This document shows, piece by piece, positions 1 through 5,360 of a DNA stretch of 5,875 bases (the first letter of the stretch is position 1; each line of letters begins with the position of its first letter). Made by a program: the position numbers and the translations under genes. The stretch spans positions 1 to 5,875 of the forward strand of contig JAHJRU010000200.1 of the NCBI GenBank assembly GCA_018830745.1. The letters are read 5' to 3'. Under the pieces are notes generated by a model that was given only the letters and a program-made list of their open reading frames with translations, was not told where the DNA came from and did not search any database. The stretch comes from Chloroflexota bacterium (GTDB lineage Bacteria > Chloroflexota > Dehalococcoidia > Dehalococcoidales > JAHJRU01).

Positions 1-1410
1 CCGACAATATACACCGCTCCAGTAGTGGTGACTATAGCTGTCCTATTAGCCCTCGCGGGCGTATCCTATTACTACACGATAAAGGCGGTGCGCGCTCATA
101 ATAATAAATGGTTGTACTATCTGGCACCGGCAATAATAGCCGGGGTGGCTATACTCTTATTGCCGATGTTTAAGGGTTATTACTTACCGGGACGGAATGA
201 CATGGCGGAGCATACCGGGCATGTTATAGATATAATCCGCTTGGGCTATGCGACTAGCCACAACCATTATCCGCTACAACACATAATACCGGCACTATTC
301 GCAGGGGTATCTCACGTACCGGCAAACGTGGCGGCTATGATGGTAATGCCCATGAGCTACATGGTGTACCTGTTAGGCATGGGGCTACTACTAACACAGA
401 TATTTAAGAACAAGCTAGCGATAGCTATCGGGTTGATACTTAGCTCACTGCTAATAGAGCCAATGAGCGGGACCTGGCAAGCTACCAACGTAGCAGCTAT
501 GGTTATGCCCCTGGCACTAGGGGCAGCGCTTAGAGCAATACGCATCGGCTCTATTGTCTGGTGGAGCTTTGCCGTCATAATGGCGGTAGCGGTGGCCTTA
601 TTACATTATACGGCAATAATAATCTACGTGGGCGCTATCCTGGCTGCGTCTATCATATACCGTAACAAGGTGGTAGCGAGCCTGACCGCCGTGACGCTAG
701 CAGTCGGGTTATTATTTATAATGGACCGTCCCATATTATCAGAACTGATGAGCTATCTACCGGGATTACATGTACCGGTATATACCGGAGCGACGGATGC
801 GATAACCACATTTACCCGTAACCTGATAGGAGAAGCTGGGCTAACGTGGGCGATGGATACCGGGGCGACGTCCTCCGCTCTATTTATCCTTTTACTAAAA
901 AAGATGGCGGTAGAGGGGATAATAATAACTTGCGGTATGGCATTCGCGCTAAAGTTTCTACTACATAGGCATGTCAGTAAAGCATACCGGTGGGCGGCGG
1001 TGGTGTATATGGGCTTGGTAGCTACTTATACTATGAGCTTTTGGGGCATAGGCATCAATGAGGTAATGGCTAACGGGCGCTTTTTACCATACCTAGCAAC
1101 CTTTTCAGTATTGCTTGTGGTGCCGGGGTTATGTTACAGCGTGTTTCATAAGTTGATAGACAGGCGTGTGATTGTAGTGATCCTGGTACTACTAGCGTTT
1201 ATGGCTGCTATGAAAGTGTACCCGTCACCGTATACTGGAAACCCTAATGAGCAAGTGACCTACACGGAAATACAAAACATGCGGGACAGCATGGCTGATG
1301 ATAATGCGGTTATATTAAATGCTAATACCGAAAGTGTACGGCGTATAATGGTAGCAGCTAACGGCGTCCAGGGGTGGTATGACTACTATGTAAAAAAGCT
1401 ACAAAACTAG
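1..1410 (+). CDS. multi-pass membrane protein, probable GT-C-type glycosyltransferase (5' end outside window)
   Basis: The frame is open to the first base of the window, so the true start is probably upstream; the first in-frame start codon visible is GTG at 25. Residues below are counted from that GTG. I see about 11 to 13 hydrophobic segments, for example at 1-20, 29-48, 86-105, 109-127, 131-147, 152-170, 176-212, 215-233, 321-341, 353-374 and 381-397, then a soluble tail of about 60 residues. The first large loop (50-85) carries acidic and His residues (NDMAEH at 58-63, then HYP at 81-83), and GRFLPY lies at 351-356 near the last helices. That layout fits lipid-linked-sugar transferases of the GT-C fold, where an acidic residue in the first outer loop is catalytic. 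The family assignment is inference; the membrane topology is clear. Codon use (ATA Ile, CTA/TTA Leu, CCG Pro) is unlike uvrC, suggesting horizontal transfer. It could instead be an uncharacterised polymerase or transporter. Confidence 0.75.
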   Translation, partial: PTIYTAPVVVTIAVLLALAGVSYYYTIKAVRAHNNKWLYYLAPAIIAGVAILLLPMFKGYYLPGRNDMAEHTGHVIDIIRLGYATSHNHYPLQHIIPALFAGVSHVPANVAAMMVMPMSYMVYLLGMGLLLTQIFKNKLAIAIGLILSSLLIEPMSGTWQATNVAAMVMPLALGAALRAIRIGSIVWWSFAVIMAVAVALLHYTAIIIYVGAILAASIIYRNKVVASLTAVTLAVGLLFIMDRPILSELMSYLPGLHVPVYTGATDAITTFTRNLIGEAGLTWAMDTGATSSALFILLLKKMAVEGIIITCGMAFALKFLLHRHVSKAYRWAAVVYMGLVATYTMSFWGIGINEVMANGRFLPYLATFSVLLVVPGLCYSVFHKLIDRRVIVVILVLLAFMAAMKVYPSPYTGNPNEQVTYTEIQNMRDSMADDNAVILNANTESVRRIMVAANGVQGWYDYYVKKLQN

Positions 1411-1527
1411 AGTGTATTGGTATCAACTGTCAGCACAAACCGCGGATATAGCATTTCTTATATCCTGGCGGGGGTGGTGTTTATTATCCTGGGGCGCTCA
1501 TCCCGCTGGCTCTTAACGCCGGCCTAG
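1411..1527 (+). pseudogene. in-frame C-terminal remnant with one membrane helix
   Basis: Directly after the TAG stop at 1408-1410 the same frame stays open for 38 codons to a TAG at 1525-1527. The last 25 codons (from 1450) contain a clear hydrophobic helix, SISYILAGVVFIILGR, followed by a basic/polar tail, SSRWLLTPA. There is no ATG and no ribosome binding site; TTG at 1417 is the only weak start. Codons here are ATC/CTG/GCG-like, resembling uvrC rather than the preceding membrane gene. The best reading is the tail of a resident membrane protein gene whose body was lost or displaced when the upstream gene arrived. It could be chance, since the segment is short. Confidence 0.35.
1444..1465. 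repeat. 7-bp inverted repeat, weak hairpin
   Basis: GGATATA at 1444-1450 is the exact reverse complement of TATATCC at 1459-1465, with an 8-base loop. It lies 34 bases after the stop of the membrane gene. It is AT-rich in the stem and no T-run follows, so it is a poor intrinsic terminator. It also lies inside the proposed C-terminal remnant. Confidence 0.3.
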
Positions 1528-1633
1528 GTGCTCCAAACTGCCAGGCAGGTAACAGTACAGCTCATCCGGCAACGGATTAAACTTGATGCCGGTCCACCGC
1601 CCCTACCCAATAAACGCCATCAGCCAGCTTCAT
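1513..1633 (-). pseudogene. remnant of a flavodiiron protein (FprA-like) gene start fused to an unrelated or shifted tail
   Basis: On the minus strand an ATG at 1633-1631 begins MKLADGVYWVGAVD, then RHQV and a TAA at 1579-1577. From memory, the first 14 residues closely match the N-terminus of A-type flavoproteins (flavodiiron NO/O2 reductases, for example Moorella FprA, which has DGIYWVGAVDW near its start). A purine-rich GGGGAGGT (plus positions 1652-1645) precedes the ATG by 11 bases, so the start region looks genuine. The approximately 400-residue body is absent. From about 1597 the +1 frame reads GIKFNPLPDELYCYLPGSLE and ends at TAA (1515-1513); this protein-like stretch looks like the tail of another gene, or of the same one after a deletion. 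I infer a broken gene, not a functional peptide. Confidence 0.5.
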
Positions 1634-1669
1634 TGCCAGTGATTACCTCCCCTGCAAAGATGCCTTTCA

Positions 1670-1698
1670 TTTACGCTATTCCAGGGCTATGCTAAAAT
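1670..1698 (+). promoter_or_regulatory. candidate sigma-70 promoter for uvrC
   Basis: TTTACG at 1670-1675 (4 of 6 matches to TTGACA) lies 17 bases before TAAAAT at 1693-1698 (5 of 6 matches to TATAAT). Transcription would begin near 1705 and give a leader of about 115 bases before uvrC. It is the best promoter-like pair I find in the gap, but imperfect. Confidence 0.45.
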
Positions 1699-1703
1699 AT
1701 TTT

Positions 1704-1768
1704 AAGGAATAGTATGTTAGCCCAGACTTATGACCAATGATTACCTCTAAACAAATCATACTATCCTT
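1704..1768. repeat. imperfect 12-13 bp inverted repeat in the uvrC leader
   Basis: AAGGAATAGTATG (1704-1716) and CATACTATCCTT (1757-1768) are reverse complements apart from one extra A, separated by 40 bases. The repeat starts at the predicted transcription start. It could form a long stem-loop in the leader RNA, or be two half-sites for a DNA-binding protein. The first arm contains the AAGGA ribosome binding site of a tiny upstream ORF, so folding would hide it. Confidence 0.4.
1714..1740 (+). CDS. possible 8-residue leader ORF upstream of uvrC
   Basis: ATG at 1714 encodes MLAQTYDQ and stops at TGA 1738-1740. AAGGA at 1704-1708 sits 5 bases upstream, a good ribosome binding site. The stop overlaps the ATG of the next tiny ORF as ATGA. 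Its coding reality is uncertain because such short frames occur by chance; the spacing and the overlap are the only support. Confidence 0.25.
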   Translation: MLAQTYDQ

Positions 1769-1787
1769 TATCAAGCAGCGAAAATAA
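1737..1787 (+). CDS. possible 16-residue leader ORF upstream of uvrC
   Basis: ATG at 1737 encodes MITSKQIILSFIKQRK and stops at TAA 1785-1787. It overlaps the stop of the preceding 8-codon ORF by four bases (ATGA), an arrangement typical of translational coupling. It ends 33 bases before the uvrC TTG. It could be a leader peptide, the first codons of a lost gene, or chance. Confidence 0.25.
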   Translation: MITSKQIILSFIKQRK

Positions 1788-1807
1788 GGAGTCCCTTAAA
1801 CGTAAAC

Positions 1808-1815
1808 AGGAGAGG
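1808..1815 (+). promoter_or_regulatory. ribosome binding site deciding the TTG start of uvrC
   Basis: AGGAGAGG lies 5 bases before the TTG at 1821. An in-frame TAA at 1803-1805 closes the frame upstream. The next in-frame ATG (1884) would remove the GIY part of the nuclease motif. TTG at 1821 is therefore the only sensible start. Confidence 0.8.
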
Positions 1816-1820
1816 TTAGT

Positions 1821-3638
1821 TTGACCAGCCAGCTCGTTATCGAACAACTGGGACACTTACCGCAAAGCCCCGGTGTATACCTGATGAAGGATACCGAAGG
1901 GGTCATCCTGTATGTCGGTAAGGCAGCCAATCTGCGCCACCGGGTAAGGTCGTATTTCGGGACCGGACAGAAGCTCACGCCAAAAATACAGCGCATGGTA
2001 GCCCGGGTGGAGGAGCTCGACTTCTATGTTACTAAATCGGAACAGGAAGCCCTTATCCTGGAGCTGAACCTGATAAAGAGACACCACCCTCGCTATAATG
2101 TCAGCCTTAAGGATGATAAAACCTTTCCCTACCTCAAAATAGACGCCAGCGAAGACTTTCCCCGGCTATATGTTACCCGGCGGCTGGAGCAGGACGGCAG
2201 TCGCTATTTTGGACCTTTCGCCAGCGCCAGGTCAGTGCGCCAAACCCTGAAGGTGCTCAAGAGAATCTTCCCTTCCCGCTCGTGCCGCAAGCCCATCAAA
2301 GGCACCGATACCCGACCATGCCTTGAGTATTACATCGGCGGCTGTCTGGCTCCCTGCATCGGTGCCGTCAGCCCGCAGGAGTACGCCAGGGCAATCAAGC
2401 AGGTAGTGCTGTTCCTGGAAGGGAAGCATGAAAGGGTGGTCAAAGAGCTTGAGAGGCAGATGAATGAGGCATCGGAAGCGTTACAATTTGAAAAAGCCGC
2501 TTTGCTCCGCGACCAGATACAGGGTATACACCAGGTAATAGAAGGACAAAGAATCGCCACCAGAGTGCGCGGCGAACAGGATGTCATCGCCTTCGCCCAG
2601 GATAAAGACCAGGCTTACGTTCAGGTCTTTTTCGTGCGGCATAATAAACTGACCGGCCGGGAGAGCTTCGTATTGCAGGGCACCCGGCATGAAGAGCCAG
2701 CCCAGATAATGACCAGCTTTATCAAGCAGTTTTATGCCTCCAGCCCGTATATTCCCCCGCTTCTCCTGCTCCAGCACCCGGCGGAAGACGTGGACGTAAT
2801 TATGGACTGGCTGCAGAGCAAGCGCGGCAGCAGGGTTGACATCCAGGTGCCCCGGCGGGGCAGGAAGAAGGAACTGGTAAGCATTGTGGCGGAAAACGCC
2901 CGGCAGGGTCTGGAACAATTGAAAATAAAACGGTTAGCCGCCCCGGGCGCACTGGATAATGCCCTGGCTGAAGTAGAAAGCGAGCTTCAGCTTGACCATC
3001 CACCGCAGCGCATGGAGGCTTATGACATCTCCAACATACAGGGTAAAGCCGCCGTGGGCAGTATGGTGGTTTTCGACCATGGCAAGCCAAAGCCAGCCCA
3101 CTACCGCCGGTTCCAAATAAAGACCGTGGCCGGCGCCAATGACTACGCCATGCTTCAGGAGGTGCTCCAGCGTCGATTCAAGCGGGGCACCCAGAGCTCA
3201 AACGGCTGGGCGATTATGCCAGACCTGGTACTAATTGATGGCGGTAAGGGTCAACTCAACGCTGCCCTAACCATCATGAGAGAAGTCGGGGCGGAGGCAG
3301 TTCCCGTAGCCAGCCTGGCCAAAGAGAACGAGGAGATATTTATCCCGGGACGGGCAAAGCCCATCGTCCTGCCACGCAGCTCTCCCGGTCTCCAGCTGCT
3401 CCAGCGGATGCGGGACGAAGCACACCGCTTCGCCATCAGCTATTTCCGCACCAGGCATAAACGGGAGGCTTTTACCTCGGCTCTCGATGGTATACCGGGA
3501 ATCGGCACCAAACGCAAGCGGGCGCTGATGAAGCAGTTCGGCTCCATAGATGCCATCAGGAATGCTTCGGCGGAGGAGCTGACGGCTACGCGGGGCATTA
3601 CCCCAGGCGTGGCTAAAAATGTAAAGGAGCAGTTGTAA
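1821..3638 (+). CDS. uvrC: excinuclease ABC subunit C
   Basis: UvrC is the nuclease of bacterial nucleotide excision repair; it is recruited by UvrB to damaged DNA and cuts on both sides of the lesion. All domains are present in 605 residues, the usual length. The N-terminal GIY-YIG nuclease shows GVY at 18-20 and YVGKA at 31-35 (3' incision). Four cysteines at 155, 167, 175 and 179 match the spacing of the [4Fe-4S] ligands reported for the E. coli protein. A UVR motif for UvrB contact spans about 203-238 (FEKAALLRDQI). The RNase H-like C-terminal nuclease (5' incision) has YDISN with D402, NDY with D441, LIDGGKGQL with D473 and EAHRF with H535. Helix-hairpin-helix DNA-binding motifs follow at about 555-605 (IPGIGTKRKRALM). 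The start is TTG, a weak codon that may limit expression. I see no frameshift. The next gene begins 6 bp after the stop. Confidence 0.97.
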   Translation: MTSQLVIEQLGHLPQSPGVYLMKDTEGVILYVGKAANLRHRVRSYFGTGQKLTPKIQRMVARVEELDFYVTKSEQEALILELNLIKRHHPRYNVSLKDDKTFPYLKIDASEDFPRLYVTRRLEQDGSRYFGPFASARSVRQTLKVLKRIFPSRSCRKPIKGTDTRPCLEYYIGGCLAPCIGAVSPQEYARAIKQVVLFLEGKHERVVKELERQMNEASEALQFEKAALLRDQIQGIHQVIEGQRIATRVRGEQDVIAFAQDKDQAYVQVFFVRHNKLTGRESFVLQGTRHEEPAQIMTSFIKQFYASSPYIPPLLLLQHPAEDVDVIMDWLQSKRGSRVDIQVPRRGRKKELVSIVAENARQGLEQLKIKRLAAPGALDNALAEVESELQLDHPPQRMEAYDISNIQGKAAVGSMVVFDHGKPKPAHYRRFQIKTVAGANDYAMLQEVLQRRFKRGTQSSNGWAIMPDLVLIDGGKGQLNAALTIMREVGAEAVPVASLAKENEEIFIPGRAKPIVLPRSSPGLQLLQRMRDEAHRFAISYFRTRHKREAFTSALDGIPGIGTKRKRALMKQFGSIDAIRNASAEELTATRGITPGVAKNVKEQL

Positions 3639-3644
3639 CCGGAG

Positions 3645-4619
3645 ATGCCAGCTAACCTGCCGCCACAATACCTCACCGCCGAAAAGGCTTTTCGCGCCGC
3701 CAAGACATCCCTGGAAAAAATAGCGGCTCTGGAAGAGATGCTGGCTATTATGCCCAAGCACAAGGGCACGGACCACCTGCGGGCGGAACTCAGAAGCCGG
3801 ATTGCCAAGCTGACCCAGCAGGCCGGCAAGAAGGCGGCTACTCAGCGGGCATCGATGGTCATCGAGAAAGAAGGCGCCGCCCAGGTGGCAGTAGTCGGCG
3901 TGCCCAACTGCGGCAAGTCCCAGCTGGTCTCCATATTGACCAAAGCCTCCCCCACCGTAGCCGAATACCCCTTTACCACCCACAGCGTTACCCCGGGAAT
4001 GATGCCTTTTGAGAACATAAAGATACAGCTGCTGGATACCCCACCCCTGGCCCCCAACGCCATCGATTTCTGGCTGCCCCATGTGCTAAGGCGAGCCGAT
4101 ATACTGCTGATTATGGCGGATTTGAGCCACTCGCCGGTGAAGCAGGTGGAAGAAGCCATCGCCGAGCTAAGAAAAATGAAGATAGGCATCGGCGACACCG
4201 ACGCCGAAGAAGAGGGCATCCTGAGCCACCAGAAGGCGCTCATCGTGGGCAACAAGCTAGACCTTGATAGCGGTCAGGCGAATTACACCGCCCTGCGGAA
4301 CCAATACGGGGAAGAGTTCCCGCTTATGGCTATCTCCGCATTGCACGGTACGGGACTGGAAGACCTGAAGCTCATGATTTTCCATGTGCTGGATATTATC
4401 CGGGTTTACACCAAGGCTCCCGGACAGAAGGCGGATATGAGCGAGCCCATAATCCTGGCGCGGGACAGCACTCTGGAGGACGCTGCCGCCGATGTGCACA
4501 AGGACTTTGCCCGCAAGCTGAAGTTTGCCCGTATCTGGGGCTCCGGCAAGCACGACGGCGTGCAGGCCAAGAAAGACCACGTTTTACAGGACGGGGATAT
4601 CATAGAATTGCATTTGTAG
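3645..4619 (+). CDS. DRG/Obg-like GTPase with C-terminal TGS domain
   Basis: The protein belongs to the translation-factor-related (TRAFAC) P-loop GTPases, close to the DRG/OBG group, whose members act on ribosomes or RNA. The N-terminal 1-70 is a helical, charged region (with MPKHKGTDHLRAEL at 36-49) typical of DRG proteins. Motifs follow in order: G1/Walker A GVPNCGKS at 85-92, G2 Thr at 111/112 in YPFTTH, G3 DTPP at 131-134, G4 NKLD at 203-206 and G5 SAL at 231-233. A TGS domain covers about 252-324 (KFARIWGSGKHDG, then DGDIIELHL). G3 lacks the usual glycine of DxxG. I recall DTPP in other bacterial TGS GTPases, so it is probably a subfamily trait. The ATG at 3645 has GGAG directly against it and AAAGGAG 15 bases upstream, neither well spaced, so translation may depend on coupling from uvrC. 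The N-terminal family match still supports this start. The exact function is unknown. Confidence 0.88.
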   Translation: MPANLPPQYLTAEKAFRAAKTSLEKIAALEEMLAIMPKHKGTDHLRAELRSRIAKLTQQAGKKAATQRASMVIEKEGAAQVAVVGVPNCGKSQLVSILTKASPTVAEYPFTTHSVTPGMMPFENIKIQLLDTPPLAPNAIDFWLPHVLRRADILLIMADLSHSPVKQVEEAIAELRKMKIGIGDTDAEEEGILSHQKALIVGNKLDLDSGQANYTALRNQYGEEFPLMAISALHGTGLEDLKLMIFHVLDIIRVYTKAPGQKADMSEPIILARDSTLEDAAADVHKDFARKLKFARIWGSGKHDGVQAKKDHVLQDGDIIELHL

Positions 4620-4646
4620 CTAGAAGCTAAGAGGTATTGACAAGCT

Positions 4647-4678
4647 GTGGGATTAACCCACTTGACAGATAATCCCAC
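4647..4678. promoter_or_regulatory. candidate operator: inverted repeat spanning the -35 box
   Basis: GTGGGATT at 4647-4654 is the exact reverse complement of AATCCCAC at 4671-4678, with a 16-base spacer that contains the whole -35 box. A nested palindrome GTGGG-ATTAA-CCCAC also occupies 4647-4661, so there are three GTGGG/CCCAC half-sites. Placement over the core promoter suggests a repressor site, probably for the product or complex of the two genes downstream, as is usual in toxin-antitoxin operons. The binding protein is inferred. Confidence 0.55.
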
Positions 4679-4690
4679 CAATGGTATAAT
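4662..4690 (+). promoter_or_regulatory. perfect-consensus sigma-70 promoter with extended -10
   Basis: TTGACA at 4662-4667 and TATAAT at 4685-4690 are both exact consensus, with the optimal 17-base spacer, and TGG at 4682-4684 forms a TGn extended -10. The expected start of transcription, about 7 bases after the -10, is position 4697, the A of the first ATG of the downstream gene. Confidence 0.85.
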
Positions 4691-4696
4691 TTCGCT

Positions 4697-4975
4697 ATGA
4701 TGGCTATGATAATAAAGGATAAAAATTTCAAAAGGGTAGCTGAGAGCGTGAAGCCAGATGCCAAAAAGCGAGTAGTTCTGCCCAAGGTGCGGGCAGGCAT
4801 CACATATCATATATACAGTAACAGCATTGGGCAAATTATATTAGACCCGCAGGTAACCATCCCGGCTTCAGAAGTATGGCTATTCAATGACCCAGATGCC
4901 CTTGCATCAGTTCAGCGGGGTCTTTCCGATGCTGCACAAGGCAGGGTGTCAAAAGTTGACCTTAATGAGCTATAA
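4697..4975 (+). CDS. antitoxin-like small protein, first gene of a two-gene cassette
   Basis: This is a 92-residue soluble protein. The core has KKRVVLPK at 23-30 and a beta-rich stretch at 37-58 (with NSIGQIILDP at 42-51). It is followed by WLFNDPDALASVQRGL at 61-76, a phrase of the kind seen near the C-terminus of Phd/YefM and AbrB/MazE-type antitoxins (a hydrophobic residue, then DPDALASV and RGL). The expected role is to bind and neutralise the product of the next gene and to repress its own promoter. The exact family is inferred from memory. In-frame ATGs at 4697, 4700 and 4706 compete as starts; none has a ribosome binding site. Since the promoter predicts transcription starting at 4697, the mRNA is probably leaderless and ATG 4697 is preferred. 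It ends 9 bp before the next gene. Confidence 0.65.
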   Translation: MMAMIIKDKNFKRVAESVKPDAKKRVVLPKVRAGITYHIYSNSIGQIILDPQVTIPASEVWLFNDPDALASVQRGLSDAAQGRVSKVDLNEL

Positions 4976-4984
4976 GGTTAAGTC

Positions 4985-5278
4985 TTGTTTGAGTTATACT
5001 GGGCAGATGCAGCAAAAGAAACCTACATATCTCTTAAGGATGATGCATCCCAAAAGAAACGCTACAAAGCCGTCAGGAAGACCATCAAGTTCCTAGCAAC
5101 GAATCCTTGGCACAATAGCCTCCAGAATCACGAATTTATGGGCTTGAAAGGCCCAACTGGGGAAAAGGTTTTTGAGGCATATGCAGAGCAGAGGACACCA
5201 GCAGCCTATAGAGTCTTTTGGTATTATGGTTCCTCTAGGGGTATAATCACGATTTTCGCAATTACTTCTCACCCATAG
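4985..5278 (+). CDS. RelE/ParE-like toxin candidate, second gene of the cassette
   Basis: This 97-residue basic protein has the size and layout of the RelE/ParE fold: an N-terminal strand (FELYWADAA, 2-10), two Lys/Arg-rich helices (about 11-40), then strands with GLKGPTGEKVFEAY (53-66), AYRVFWYYG (74-82) and IITIFAITSHP (87-97). Family members either cut mRNA on the ribosome or inhibit gyrase; nothing here decides between these. R76 and the C-terminal His are candidate functional residues by analogy. I recall similar unnamed proteins in cyanobacteria and Chloroflexota with the GxKGP...EAYA...YR.FWYYG pattern. The start is TTG at 4985, with AAGG (4974-4977) overlapping the stop of the previous gene, so its translation is probably coupled to and weaker than the antitoxin's. 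ATG is absent until residue 52, inside the conserved part. Confidence 0.65.
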   Translation: MFELYWADAAKETYISLKDDASQKKRYKAVRKTIKFLATNPWHNSLQNHEFMGLKGPTGEKVFEAYAEQRTPAAYRVFWYYGSSRGIITIFAITSHP

Positions 5279-5287
5279 TCACGACTT

Positions 5288-5316
5288 AACAAAGGGAAAC
5301 TATTTCCTCTATTGTT
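5288..5316. terminator. weak bidirectional terminator-like hairpin
   Basis: GGAAA (5295-5299), loop CTA, TTTCC (5303-5307) form a 5-bp stem, and outer arms AACAA (5288-5292) and TTGTT (5312-5316) can extend it past small bulges. It lies between the convergent cassette and the minus-strand hydrolase gene, where termination from both sides is expected. GC content is low and there is no strong T-run, so the call is tentative. The rest of the 5279-5360 gap is AT-rich with no gene. Confidence 0.3.
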
Positions 5317-5360
5317 TAAATGTGGTCACTACCTTTTAAAGACTTCTTTACATTCTATAT

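Larger units (their letters stand above)
1636..1747. repeat. 14-bp direct repeat pair (CCARTGATTACCTC)
   Basis: CCAGTGATTACCTC at 1636-1649 recurs as CCAATGATTACCTC at 1734-1747, 13 of 14 identical and 98 bases apart. The first copy, read on the minus strand, carries the ribosome binding site of the flavodiiron remnant. The second covers the start of a tiny ORF in the uvrC leader. The repeat may record a local duplication or a rearrangement endpoint, or be two copies of a binding site. Confidence 0.45.

Noticed and set aside
1408..1410. TAG as a pyrrolysine codon joining the membrane protein to the downstream helix
   Set aside because: No Pyl machinery or methylamine gene is visible, the codon style changes after the TAG, and the extension is better explained as a gene remnant.
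1538..1548. CTGCC-A-GGCAG palindrome
   Set aside because: The 1-base centre cannot form a hairpin loop and no second copy is present to support a binding site.
1719..1753. Minus-strand promoter for the flavodiiron remnant (TTGGTC, 17 bases, TACTAT)
   Set aside because: Both boxes match consensus poorly (3 and 4 of 6) and the gene it would serve is broken.
2481..2918. Minus-strand 145-codon frame inside uvrC
   Set aside because: Fully antisense to the conserved UVR to C-terminal part of UvrC, with no motif and no promoter.
3267..4082. Long open frame on the minus strand (271 codons) across the uvrC end and the GTPase start
   Set aside because: Gly/Leu-rich low-complexity translation with no recognisable motif, antisense to two confidently identified genes; it is a frame shadow of GC-rich coding DNA.
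4617..4629. TAGCT-AGA-AGCTA hairpin as the terminator of the GTPase gene
   Set aside because: Only a 5-bp AT-rich stem with a 3-base loop and no following T-run.
4406..4834. Minus-strand open frame of 142 codons over the GTPase end and the antitoxin start
   Set aside because: It crosses the strong plus-strand promoter and two better-supported genes, and its translation is Ser/Cys-rich without family features.
4887..5096. Plus-strand 69-codon frame overlapping both cassette genes
   Set aside because: It is out of frame with both small genes, has no conserved features, and offers no ribosome binding site that outweighs the cassette reading.
5337..5350. TAAAGA-CT-TCTTTA as a terminator for the minus-strand hydrolase gene
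   Set aside because: A 2-base loop and an all but GC-free stem make a stable RNA hairpin unlikely.
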